Source: Fragilaria crotonensis
Taxonomy: Eukaryota > Bacillariophyta > Fragilariophyceae > Fragilariales > Fragilariaceae
Assembly (NCBI GenBank): GCA_022925895.1
Contig: JAKSYS010000259.1
Span: 64,001-77,030, forward strand
Direction: 5' to 3'
Length of the DNA: 13,030 bases
Position 1 is the first letter of the stretch. Each line of letters starts with the position of its first letter. Made by a program: the position numbers and the translations under genes. Positions 6,948 to 13,030 of this stretch are shown one piece after another. The notes beneath the pieces were generated by a model that saw only the letters and a list, made by a program, of their open reading frames with translations, had not been told where the DNA came from and searched no databases.

Positions 6948-8026
6948 AAACCCACTTCGGATTTCATCACCTCGCACCACCGAGAACATGGTCTGCAGAC
7001 TATAAAACACGGTTAGAAGGCGCAATCAAAGTCGTCCAGCAAGAACAAGTGGAAGAAGCAACATCACGTACCTCAGCAAAAGCAACAGAGCTTTACCACC
7101 TCGGCCGAACCAATACGCTGGGCGAGATCAACAACAACATCGGCAACTTTTATACAATGATGCATACAATGATAACTGTCAACGAAGACAATCCACCCGA
7201 CCTGTGGAAAGAAGTGATTGCATTCGATAGAATAATGCGATCACCAGAAGGACGAAAATGGTTCGAGCTCCATCGCAACCTGAAGGAACTCCACTTCAAC
7301 GTCCTGCAAGACATCCAATCAACAATTGCAGGGTTTGTTGCAGTTGCACGCCGACCCGGCTACAAAAATGCACTGATGGATGGACTCCCAATCTCCCCTG
7401 AAATTTTTACCAACGCAAAGACGCAAGGCGAGAGACTCAGGCACAACTTGCAAACAGCAATCCTAACAATGGCAGCGGGGCAATACAAGGAAACTCCATT
7501 CACGTTTAAACTCTTCCAACCACTTGGCGAGTCACCAAACAAACGAAAAGCCACATCCGAAGCCTTGAATAGCGAGCACCCAAATACTCGTAATCGTCAA
7601 AATGGGAGCAATACGAACGAGACCAGCGTAGCCAATGGCCGTGTACCACGAAACAATAACGCAAACCAGCCGCAACGCAACCCAAGTGATCTCATTAGCA
7701 ACACAACACCACCTCAGGGAAAGAAAATCCTCAAGCAATTGGCGACAGACAGCACCGCCCGACTCCTTCATCCAGGACCAATATTCCCGCACCCAATAAA
7801 ACCGAACAGCTTCACGGTATTATGCTGCCGAAGTGCATACGAAGGCAAGACATGCACATTCCACAACTGTAAATTTTTCCACTTCCCAGCAAATCTCGCA
7901 ACAGTGAGCCCCGACCTCAAGGCAAAACTTGTTACATGGGTAGCTACCCAAGCAAATGTAGAATGGACAGACATCGGATCAGCATGGGCGACACCCCAAG
8001 GTAACTCAAACAACACCACAGCATAA
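6875..8026 (+). CDS. YR element Gag-like protein, C-terminal part with CCCH zinc finger
   Basis: The frame is open from 6875 with no ATG near its start; a GTG at 7049 is not a credible start because well-formed coding sequence (H-P-E-G, H-F-G-F-H-H) precedes it. It therefore continues the upstream Gag frame after a one-base break. A helical region around R-K-W-F-E-L-H-R-N-L-K-E-L-H-F-N, about 130-140 residues after 6875, is followed by an N/Q/T-rich linker. Near the end lies a zinc-finger pattern C-x8-C-x4-C-x3-H (7826-7882), close to the CCCH RNA-binding finger (usual spacing C-x7-8-C-x5-C-x3-H). It could act as the nucleocapsid module in place of the retroviral CCHC knuckle. The stop is 47 bases before the first ATG of the RT frame. 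Confidence 0.68.
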   Translation, partial: PTLTAAIRTAQWEHQHTVIHPEGIKTHFGFHHLAPPRTWSADYKTRLEGAIKVVQQEQVEEATSRTSAKATELYHLGRTNTLGEINNNIGNFYTMMHTMITVNEDNPPDLWKEVIAFDRIMRSPEGRKWFELHRNLKELHFNVLQDIQSTIAGFVAVARRPGYKNALMDGLPISPEIFTNAKTQGERLRHNLQTAILTMAAGQYKETPFTFKLFQPLGESPNKRKATSEALNSEHPNTRNRQNGSNTNETSVANGRVPRNNNANQPQRNPSDLISNTTPPQGKKILKQLATDSTARLLHPGPIFPHPIKPNSFTVLCCRSAYEGKTCTFHNCKFFHFPANLATVSPDLKAKLVTWVATQANVEWTDIGSAWATPQGNSNNTTA

Positions 8027-8073
8027 ACACAAGCAATATAGCAAACCAATCTCACAAAACTCATAATTTCCAT

Positions 8074-9432
8074 ATGTGTATCGTTGCAACACACCAATCA
8101 GTGCCGTTGCTTTTAAAGGACTTTTGTCTTCATGTCCCAGAACCAACGCATACACGCATGGCAATCACACCAGCTCGACCCACAGTAGGAATGTACGAAG
8201 CCGGTACGATTCTTCAGTGTAAACAGTCAAACAAAAAGGTCATAGAAGGCGATTTCGAGACACTAAAGGCAAAGGAAAAGCAGGTAAAAACAAACAATCA
8301 TGAGCCAGCCGAGTCGATCGATAAAGCAATACCGCCAATAACGTCTGATTGCACGCGACTTTTTACAAATCAGCAACAAACGCCAGCAAAGAGCAAACCT
8401 GATGAGCGCAACGAAAGAAAGACAACAGTAAACACATGCTGGGCGACAACAGAAAAACTCACAATCAAGCACTTAGAAGCATTTGCCACCGAAATCCTCC
8501 CAACGAGCGTCCAAATACAACTGTCACAACCATTTGGTAAGGATACAATTTCACAATCATTCTTTGCAGCGAAATCGTTTTGTCACGTACTGTTGCCGCT
8601 CTTAAAAAGCGGATATTTGTCATGCAGAGCTACCAAAACCCTTGAAAAGGCGTCGTTCCGAGTAAGGCAATTACAACAACTCCGAAAAAAGTATAGCCCA
8701 ATCGACTTCCGGCAGCTGCAGGGATTCCAATCTGATTGGGAAAGCACAGAGTGCATACGCCAAGATTGGCGAGCCATGACAACCGCATGCGCCCTGCACT
8801 ATAACGGTGACATTGCAACGGTAGTAAGATACATTGGGGGACCCCATGTGAATGCACATATCAATGCAGCCCACCTACTGGCAAAGCTCAAACCCATCGT
8901 AACAACGGACGTCTTTACCGACGTAACACGTATCCTGACAACCGGAGCACCAGCATACTGCAACGCTGCATCACAAGCCAATTTCGATGCATATCTGCAA
9001 TATGGCAACCACAAGTCAGCGCAGGACAATCCGAAGGTATTTGAGAAAACAATCGTCAAACAAAGCAAACGAGGACTCACCCTAATAATGGATCCGGCGA
9101 TAGTCCATTTCACACTCAACACGCACCTAACGCCACAAGGACTTGTTGACATTCTACATCATCGAAGAAAGCCACGCCCAATATCAGATAGCAGTTTTCG
9201 CCCGTGGCCAGGGGCGCATGCTATTAATGATTGGACAAGCAAAGCCACCGAACCAAAACTCCATTTCGCCGATTCGTTTCAGCAATTTCTAATCTGGCAA
9301 TGGAATTTGGCAATCTCGTACCCCAACACGATAGACACACCGGTGATGACGACGTGCAATGCGCATTCCCACGCGTCAAATATAACCCCAATTTGGTCGC
9401 AATGCACAGCGCAATTTCACAGGGAACTCTGA
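8074..9432 (+). CDS. YR element reverse transcriptase, N-terminal region and fingers
   Basis: This frame begins at ATG 8074 (another ATG is at 8158) and has 452 codons. The first 120 residues are charged and unrecognised. From about 205 on it becomes structured, and residues 366-374 read K-P-R-P-I-S-D-S-S with N-D at 385-386. This matches RT fingers motifs 1-2, where K/R-x-R-x-I-x-D-x-S precedes x-N-D. The following S-F-Q-Q-F-L-I-W-Q-W-N-L-A segment matches the approach to the palm. At about 9322 homology passes to the next frame, which holds the catalytic aspartates; the tail beyond residue about 416 is out of frame. A C run (9321-9324) lies at the break and one missing base would explain it. 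I saw no X-XXY-YYZ slippery heptamer there, so programmed frameshifting is less likely. Confidence 0.75.
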   Translation: MCIVATHQSVPLLLKDFCLHVPEPTHTRMAITPARPTVGMYEAGTILQCKQSNKKVIEGDFETLKAKEKQVKTNNHEPAESIDKAIPPITSDCTRLFTNQQQTPAKSKPDERNERKTTVNTCWATTEKLTIKHLEAFATEILPTSVQIQLSQPFGKDTISQSFFAAKSFCHVLLPLLKSGYLSCRATKTLEKASFRVRQLQQLRKKYSPIDFRQLQGFQSDWESTECIRQDWRAMTTACALHYNGDIATVVRYIGGPHVNAHINAAHLLAKLKPIVTTDVFTDVTRILTTGAPAYCNAASQANFDAYLQYGNHKSAQDNPKVFEKTIVKQSKRGLTLIMDPAIVHFTLNTHLTPQGLVDILHHRRKPRPISDSSFRPWPGAHAINDWTSKATEPKLHFADSFQQFLIWQWNLAISYPNTIDTPVMTTCNAHSHASNITPIWSQCTAQFHREL

Positions 9433-10991
9433 TTATGCACACAGGACTTACATTTGGTGACAACACAAGTCCATCAAACTGGGAGCCAATCGCAAGAGCG
9501 CGCCAACAATTAGCCCAAAAGCTATGGCATGACGAAGACATACTGGAACGCGCCCAACAATACCTGCCAAATTTCACATTTGAAAAGCCAGCAACGCAAA
9601 CAGAAAGAGATGGATTCGCAATAGCTATCCCCGACACAAAAAACCGAGGAGTATTCGACAAAACAGGAATTCGAATTGCACCCCGATACAACCATCATGT
9701 CGACGACAACATGTATGGCGATATATCGGAACTCATGCCGAGAGCAGCAGCCGCAAGTATCATCAGTCTATACGAACTCGCGGGTTATCCAGATGGCAGA
9801 ATCCCAGATCCTATATCCTGGGAAAAGTTTGGGTCAGCGTACGGACATATCAGGAGAGTAGTTGGTTGGGATTTCAACACGAGATCACTTACCTATACCC
9901 TCCCAGACGATAAAAGGCAGTCAATCACCAACCTATTGCACGAATGGGACGGAAAGGACAAATGCAACATTTTGGAGGCAGCAACACTCCACGGCACCCT
10001 CGCGGACGCATCGCGTGCCAATCGCCAAGGAAGAACATTGTTCTTCAGTTTTCAAAATGCACTTCGCCGCGCAATTCAAACCCGTTTCAACCAAGTAAGA
10101 GGGTATTACAATCGCCAAGGAAAATCCAAAAGGTATCAAGCAGACCTTCCAAAGCATTTACACACCAGAATCGACGCCATGATTGCGCGCGATATGGCAG
10201 CCCTGCTATGGACAAAGAATGCCAAGATAACAATTGACCAAGCAGTGAAAGTAGAACTTGCCAACCTGCACCAATTGCTGGCAGATCGAACATACAAATG
10301 GGAAATGCACGTTGGCCACGTCATACCCCGCGACCCTCAATTCACCAGCTTTGGCGACGCATGCCTGACCGGAGGAGGTGCCTTCTGTCACGACCTCCAA
10401 TTCTGGTTCGACATGCACTGGTCGGAAAGGACAAAACGAGCCATCGCGGTCAACAAAATCCACATCAACTTAATGGAATTCGTTGTCGTTATAGTCCAGC
10501 TTGCAGCAACCATAACACTAATGGAGGAGACAGGGCTGTACAAACCATTGCAAAGAACATTTCCAAATGGTATCGCAAAACTCGCCAAACTGCTGATCAG
10601 AACAGACAATAGCCCATCCCAAAACTGGGCGCATAAAGTTTCCGCAAAATCGGAACGAGGTCAACAGATGGTCCACCTATATGCAGCTTTGCTTGAAAGA
10701 ACCACAATTGCGGTTTCATGTACACATGTGTCAGGAGCAACAAATCTCCTCGCCGATTTTTTGTCACGCCCACCAACTCACTTACCTTCCCCGGCACTGC
10801 GCCATAAACAGATATTCGAGAAGGAGCCGAAACTCGCATCCTATCGCTATTTCCGCCCGAGTCCAGAGCTCTTATCAAGCCTGGCATCCAGGCTGTTCAA
10901 CGAGCAATGGATAGCAACAACAACACTGCCAAAACTGCTCGGACAATTCGAAGCAGGAGAATCCATTACTTCATCTTTTGTCACACTGTAA
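9231..10991 (+). CDS. YR element reverse transcriptase palm/thumb and RNase H
   Basis: The frame opens at 9231 right after a stop and begins with a TTG, so it is not an independent gene; it continues the RT of the preceding frame from about 9322. Residues 38-46, G-D-D-D-V-Q-C-A-F, carry the first catalytic aspartate (9351-9353). F-G-D-N-x-S-P-S-N-W-E at 75-85 corresponds to the conserved F-G-x-x-x-S-P segment. H-H-V-D-D-N at 155-160 is the active-site box (9693-9710), with H-V-D-D where most RTs have Y/F-x-D-D. A thumb-like G-W-D-F-N-T...L-P-D-D-K stretch follows at 212-228. RNase H shows D376 (F-G-D-A-C), E416 (N-L-M-E-F), D459 (I-R-T-D-N) and N505/D509 (N-L-L-A-D-F-L-S-R), the DIRS-like ending. 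The last 28 codons overlap the recombinase frame. Confidence 0.88.
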   Translation: MDKQSHRTKTPFRRFVSAISNLAMEFGNLVPQHDRHTGDDDVQCAFPRVKYNPNLVAMHSAISQGTLIMHTGLTFGDNTSPSNWEPIARARQQLAQKLWHDEDILERAQQYLPNFTFEKPATQTERDGFAIAIPDTKNRGVFDKTGIRIAPRYNHHVDDNMYGDISELMPRAAAASIISLYELAGYPDGRIPDPISWEKFGSAYGHIRRVVGWDFNTRSLTYTLPDDKRQSITNLLHEWDGKDKCNILEAATLHGTLADASRANRQGRTLFFSFQNALRRAIQTRFNQVRGYYNRQGKSKRYQADLPKHLHTRIDAMIARDMAALLWTKNAKITIDQAVKVELANLHQLLADRTYKWEMHVGHVIPRDPQFTSFGDACLTGGGAFCHDLQFWFDMHWSERTKRAIAVNKIHINLMEFVVVIVQLAATITLMEETGLYKPLQRTFPNGIAKLAKLLIRTDNSPSQNWAHKVSAKSERGQQMVHLYAALLERTTIAVSCTHVSGATNLLADFLSRPPTHLPSPALRHKQIFEKEPKLASYRYFRPSPELLSSLASRLFNEQWIATTTLPKLLGQFEAGESITSSFVTL

Positions 10992-12043
10992 AGCTTACAG
11001 ATGACTGGCGACTTCAGACCCAAAGTCAAGAACGCGCCAATTATCAGCTGGCCCTTTATGCAACACACCTCGCGACAGGATCATCACTCCACTGCCGTTC
11101 ATTAAAAGCAGGAACCATCAGGAGCTACTTACTCGATGTCGCAAAATTCCTTGGACGATTCAGAGATATTGATCCCCGATTCAGATCAACAGCTGACACC
11201 AAAATGGCACCAGCAATCACCAAAGTACTCGCCGAAGTCCAACGATGGGAATCCGTCCCAAATAGACGCGAACCATTCACTCTGGAAATGCACGCCTTCA
11301 TTGCCAACACAACTGACGCCCAAAAGGATGATTGTTGTCTAATGGCAGCGCTAGCTGATTGGACACTATGCAACCTCTACGCAGGATGCAGAGGCGTAGA
11401 ATGGATGCAAACCGATTCATCCAAACGCGACATAACCACATATCACAAAAACCGCTTTGGCAACGCCTACGCATTCACATTGAAGGATATCCAATGCTCA
11501 TCAACAACAAACAAAAGGCTTTCACTAACAGAAGCACTCACATATCCGGCATCTGTCGGTAGCATCCACCTGCGATTTGAAGAGCAAAAGAATGGTGAGA
11601 ATGGGGAGAAAAAGTTATTCGTTCGCAATGTCAAAAACCCAAAAGTCTGCTTTGTTACGCATTTTATGCGTATCCTAGCACGACACGCGACCATAACAAA
11701 ATCAGACACAACAATACCTTTAAGCGTCTACAAAGCAAGCGATGGGACCCCATGCAACATAACATCGGAAGCTGTTGAAACGTGCATGCGGGATGCTGCA
11801 TCCAAAATGTTCAATCTTGACCCAATCAAGAACAAAGCAGAGCTCCAAATGTGGTCAGCACACTCATTGCGTGTTGGTGCTTGCACTACCCTATATGCGA
11901 TGGGATTCCATGAAATGGAAATTAAACACCTCCTGCGATGGAAATCAAATGCATTCATGACTTACCTTCGCAATCTGGCAGTCACGTCTCGGCGACATAA
12001 TGACGCCCTTGCTGATGCCAGCTGCATCCCAAACTTCCTATAA
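10907..12043 (+). CDS. YR element tyrosine recombinase
   Basis: The 378-codon frame starts at ATG 10907, overlapping the RNase H frame by 85 bases in another phase. Residues about 41-90 form the helical core-binding (SAM-like) domain. The catalytic residues are all present in order: R162 (G-C-R-G-V-E-W), H319-S-L-R322, W345 in the position of the second histidine/tryptophan (L-L-R-W-K-S) and nucleophile Y353 (11963-11965). This is the full R...HxxR...W...Y set of DNA-breaking tyrosine recombinases. By analogy with DIRS elements it would integrate the reverse-transcribed circle by site-recombination chemistry. The true N-terminus is unclear: a separate start, or a fusion to RNase H through a one-base shift near the T run at 10974-10977. 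The frame shows no internal damage, so recombinase activity is possible. Confidence 0.9.
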   Translation: MDSNNNTAKTARTIRSRRIHYFIFCHTVKLTDDWRLQTQSQERANYQLALYATHLATGSSLHCRSLKAGTIRSYLLDVAKFLGRFRDIDPRFRSTADTKMAPAITKVLAEVQRWESVPNRREPFTLEMHAFIANTTDAQKDDCCLMAALADWTLCNLYAGCRGVEWMQTDSSKRDITTYHKNRFGNAYAFTLKDIQCSSTTNKRLSLTEALTYPASVGSIHLRFEEQKNGENGEKKLFVRNVKNPKVCFVTHFMRILARHATITKSDTTIPLSVYKASDGTPCNITSEAVETCMRDAASKMFNLDPIKNKAELQMWSAHSLRVGACTTLYAMGFHEMEIKHLLRWKSNAFMTYLRNLAVTSRRHNDALADASCIPNFL

Positions 12044-12240
12044 TGGTGACAGCATTAATGAAGCACTCATAGTCGCATCGCATCATAGAAGTAACGTCGC
12101 ATTTAGCCCAAGCATCGCAAACACATCATACACAAAAGAAACAAAACTCCAAGATACCAACATCAAATGCCAAATGCATCATGATATCATGATTCATGAT
12201 TCATAATGCATACGCATGTATCGCATATCCAAAAATTCTA
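12044..12240 (+). other. 3' untranslated end of the YR element
   Basis: The A-rich plus-strand bias continues for about 150-200 bases past the recombinase stop, then fades. A palindrome-rich patch lies at 12174-12204, then T/A-rich sequence to about 12240. No open frame or polyadenylation hexamer is evident. The exact element end is not visible. Confidence 0.45.
12174..12204. repeat. 24-base near-perfect palindrome plus two tandem CATGATT copies
   Basis: The block 12174-12197 is self-complementary except for one pair, with CATGATATCATG (12180-12191) as its perfect core. Overlapping it, CATGATT occurs twice in tandem (12188-12201). It lies close to the presumed 3' end of the YR element and could be part of its terminus. 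Confidence 0.55.
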
Positions 12241-12294
12241 AGTACGCTACGATAGTATAGTACTAGTACATGGTATGGCTGGCATGCTTTGTTG

Positions 12295-12600
12295 TCCAGT
12301 GAATGACCGCGCACTGGAAAATTTTATTCCAGTAGCCCGCGGAAATGGACTGACCGCGGACCGCAGATCGCGGATCGCGGGGCACTCGAATGTTTTGTTC
12401 CAGTAGCCCCGCGGAAATGGACTGACACGCGGACCGCGGGGCACTGGAAAATTTTATTCCAGTAGCCCCGCGAAATAGACTGACCGCGGACCGCGGAACC
12501 GCGCGGCACTGGATTATTTTTTTCCAGTAGCCCCGCGGAAATGGCCTATGGGCATACCTGCGAACCGCGGGGCACTGGAATAATTTGTTCCAGTACCAGT
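12295..12600. repeat. Array of five 7-7-7 inverted-repeat units alternating with GC-rich hairpins
   Basis: The core ACTGGAA-n7-TTCCAGT occurs at 12313-12333, 12384-12404 (one change), 12443-12463, 12508-12528 (one change) and 12574-12594, spaced 71, 59, 65 and 66 bases. Spacers are always 7 bases and T-rich (for example AATTTTA, TGTTTTG, TAATTTG). Between cores lie GC-rich segments with CCCCGCGG and CCGCGGGG as facing inverted repeats (perfect at 12407-12414/12434-12441 and 12531-12538/12565-12572). A half core, TCCAGT, starts the array at 12295. Open frames across it are artefacts of the repeat. It begins about 250 bases after the recombinase stop. It could be the element's 3' terminal structure or an independent host minisatellite. 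Confidence 0.85.
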
Positions 12601-12751
12601 TGTTTTCAGTGTTCAGTGCAATTTGACATTCCACCCAACACGCGACACAGATACACATGCATCTCCGTACCAAACTTCAAATTTTTTTAATTTTTTTTTT
12701 TGCTGTTGTTATTTTTTGCGTGCACCGGCAAGTCCGCCTGCATCCGATCGA

Positions 12752-12871
12752 TATGGCACCCACCACGGCAGCCCCTGCAGAACAGCCGCGTCAGCAGACG
12801 ACATGGGACAGGCCTGTGCTAGTGAAGCCATCCAGGAATCGTTCGACTCCTAGGATTATACTAACGTCATA
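12752..12871 (+). CDS. Weak short open frame, possibly the first exon of a gene leaving the window
   Basis: An ATG at 12752 opens 39 codons to a TAG; the frame extends upstream to an ATG at 12657, but that part crosses the poly-T tract and is unlikely to be coding. The product is rich in A, P, Q, T and R, with no recognisable motif. A TACTAAC sequence near 12858 followed by TTTTAG near 12885 resembles a branch point and acceptor, so an intron could begin inside this frame and the gene continue to the right. Equally, this may be random. No relation to neighbouring elements is visible. Confidence 0.15.
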
Positions 12872-12929
12872 GCCACTGCGTTTTAGCCCACTACACCACC
12901 TGTAGAGACCTGGCAATACTAGGAGTCTA
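12845..12929. repeat. Inverted repeat with 13-base arms (one mismatch)
   Basis: GACTCCTAGGATT (12845-12857) pairs with AATACTAGGAGTC (12917-12929) at 12 of 13 positions across a 59-base interval. It could form a long-loop hairpin or be the ends of a very short nonautonomous element. No target-site duplication was recognised. Confidence 0.5.
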
Positions 12930-13030
12930 CGTACAGACAAGTAGCGTGCAATTCAGTAATCGCAGTTACTACGACATTCACCACGCACACTAGCCGTATC
13001 GCCGGATGCTGTGACAAGCCGAGGCGACAT

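Larger units (their letters stand above)
4505..12240 (+). mobile_element. Tyrosine-recombinase (DIRS/Ngaro-type) retrotransposon, near complete
   Basis: The plus strand carries, in order, a 1-kb A-rich leader, Gag ending in a CCCH zinc finger, reverse transcriptase, RNase H and a tyrosine recombinase overlapping the RNase H frame. RT plus RNase H plus YR, with no aspartic protease or DDE integrase, defines the YR retrotransposon order (DIRS, Ngaro, PAT, VIPER families). No methyltransferase domain, present in many DIRS elements, was seen. The ends are estimated from where the A-rich, T-poor strand bias starts and stops. I found no long terminal direct repeats by eye, and split or inverted terminal repeats of YR elements could not be delimited. 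Two one-base frame breaks (about 6880 and 9322) interrupt otherwise long frames. Confidence 0.87.
12601..13030. other. Intergenic DNA, no confident gene
   Basis: This stretch holds a T-rich tract (about 12678-12715), a short open frame after it, a TACTAAC heptamer near 12858 and an inverted repeat at 12845-12929. Nothing else is supported. Base composition no longer shows the retroelement strand bias, so this is probably host DNA outside the YR element. Confidence 0.45.

Noticed and set aside
9231-9432. Programmed -1 frameshift inside the reverse transcriptase
   Set aside because: No X-XXY-YYZ slippery heptamer in the right phase was found near the break. A shift in the middle of the RT palm is not a known arrangement, and a missing base at the C run is simpler.
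4505-12240. Adenine methyltransferase domain expected in many DIRS elements
   Set aside because: No D-P-P-Y/N-P-P-Y-type motif was seen in any long plus-strand frame of the element.
12295-12600. CRISPR-like array
   Set aside because: Only five units with variable spacing, repeat-like material between cores and a eukaryotic context. The intervening segments are themselves repeated, not unique spacers.
12247-12673. Minus-strand open frames of 65-136 codons across the repeat array
   Set aside because: Their translations simply echo the repeat unit, and overlapping frames give similar repeated peptides. No independent coding evidence.
12780-12900. Possible tRNA gene, from a GTTCGACTCC B-box-like string and a GGTGGTGTAGTGG-like string on the other strand
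   Set aside because: On neither strand do the T-arm and acceptor stems pair with correct spacing, and no anticodon arm could be placed.

Overview
The window looks like nuclear DNA of a photosynthetic stramenopile, most likely a pennate diatom. This is inferred from a single-exon, compactly spaced eukaryotic gene, a Ty1/copia element of the general type common in diatoms, and a reverse transcriptase with an H-H-V-D-D-N active site of a kind I associate with repeat families in diatom genomes. No taxonomic search could be run. There are no bacterial operons, ribosome binding sites, tRNA or rRNA genes.

Layout. (1) 1-3545, minus strand: the 5' part of a Ty1/copia retrotransposon. Going leftward it has a probable 5' LTR (2801-3545), a 36-base leader, Gag with two zinc knuckles, a long acidic linker, aspartic protease, the HHCC zinc domain and the start of the integrase core, which runs off the left edge. 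Reverse transcriptase and the 3' LTR lie outside. (2) 3723-4181, minus strand: an intact host gene for a microsomal glutathione S-transferase 3-like membrane protein. (3) 4182 to about 4500: its probable promoter side. (4) About 4505-12240, plus strand: an essentially complete tyrosine-recombinase (YR, DIRS/Ngaro-type) retrotransposon, with a 1-kb A-rich leader, a two-piece Gag ending in a CCCH zinc finger, RT, RNase H and an overlapping tyrosine recombinase gene with all catalytic residues visible. (5) 12295-12600: five regularly spaced inverted-repeat units alternating with GC-rich inverted repeats. (6) 12600-13030: no confident gene; a poly-T tract and one weak short open frame.

How the parts work together. 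The host gene is bracketed by two retroelements. The copia element shares its orientation and begins just past its 3' end. The YR element reads away from its 5' side. In the YR element, Gag would package the RNA, RT/RNase H would make DNA, and the recombinase would integrate a circular product without target-site duplication.

The most striking technical pattern is that every apparent frame break is a shift of the same sign (one missing base): seven in the copia element and two in the YR element. At least six sit on a short homopolymer run. This suggests under-called homopolymers in the assembly, or deletion-biased decay, and means the elements may be more intact than they look. The most interesting biological candidates are the YR element itself, the hairpin array beside its 3' end, and a SUMO-interaction-like motif in the copia linker.
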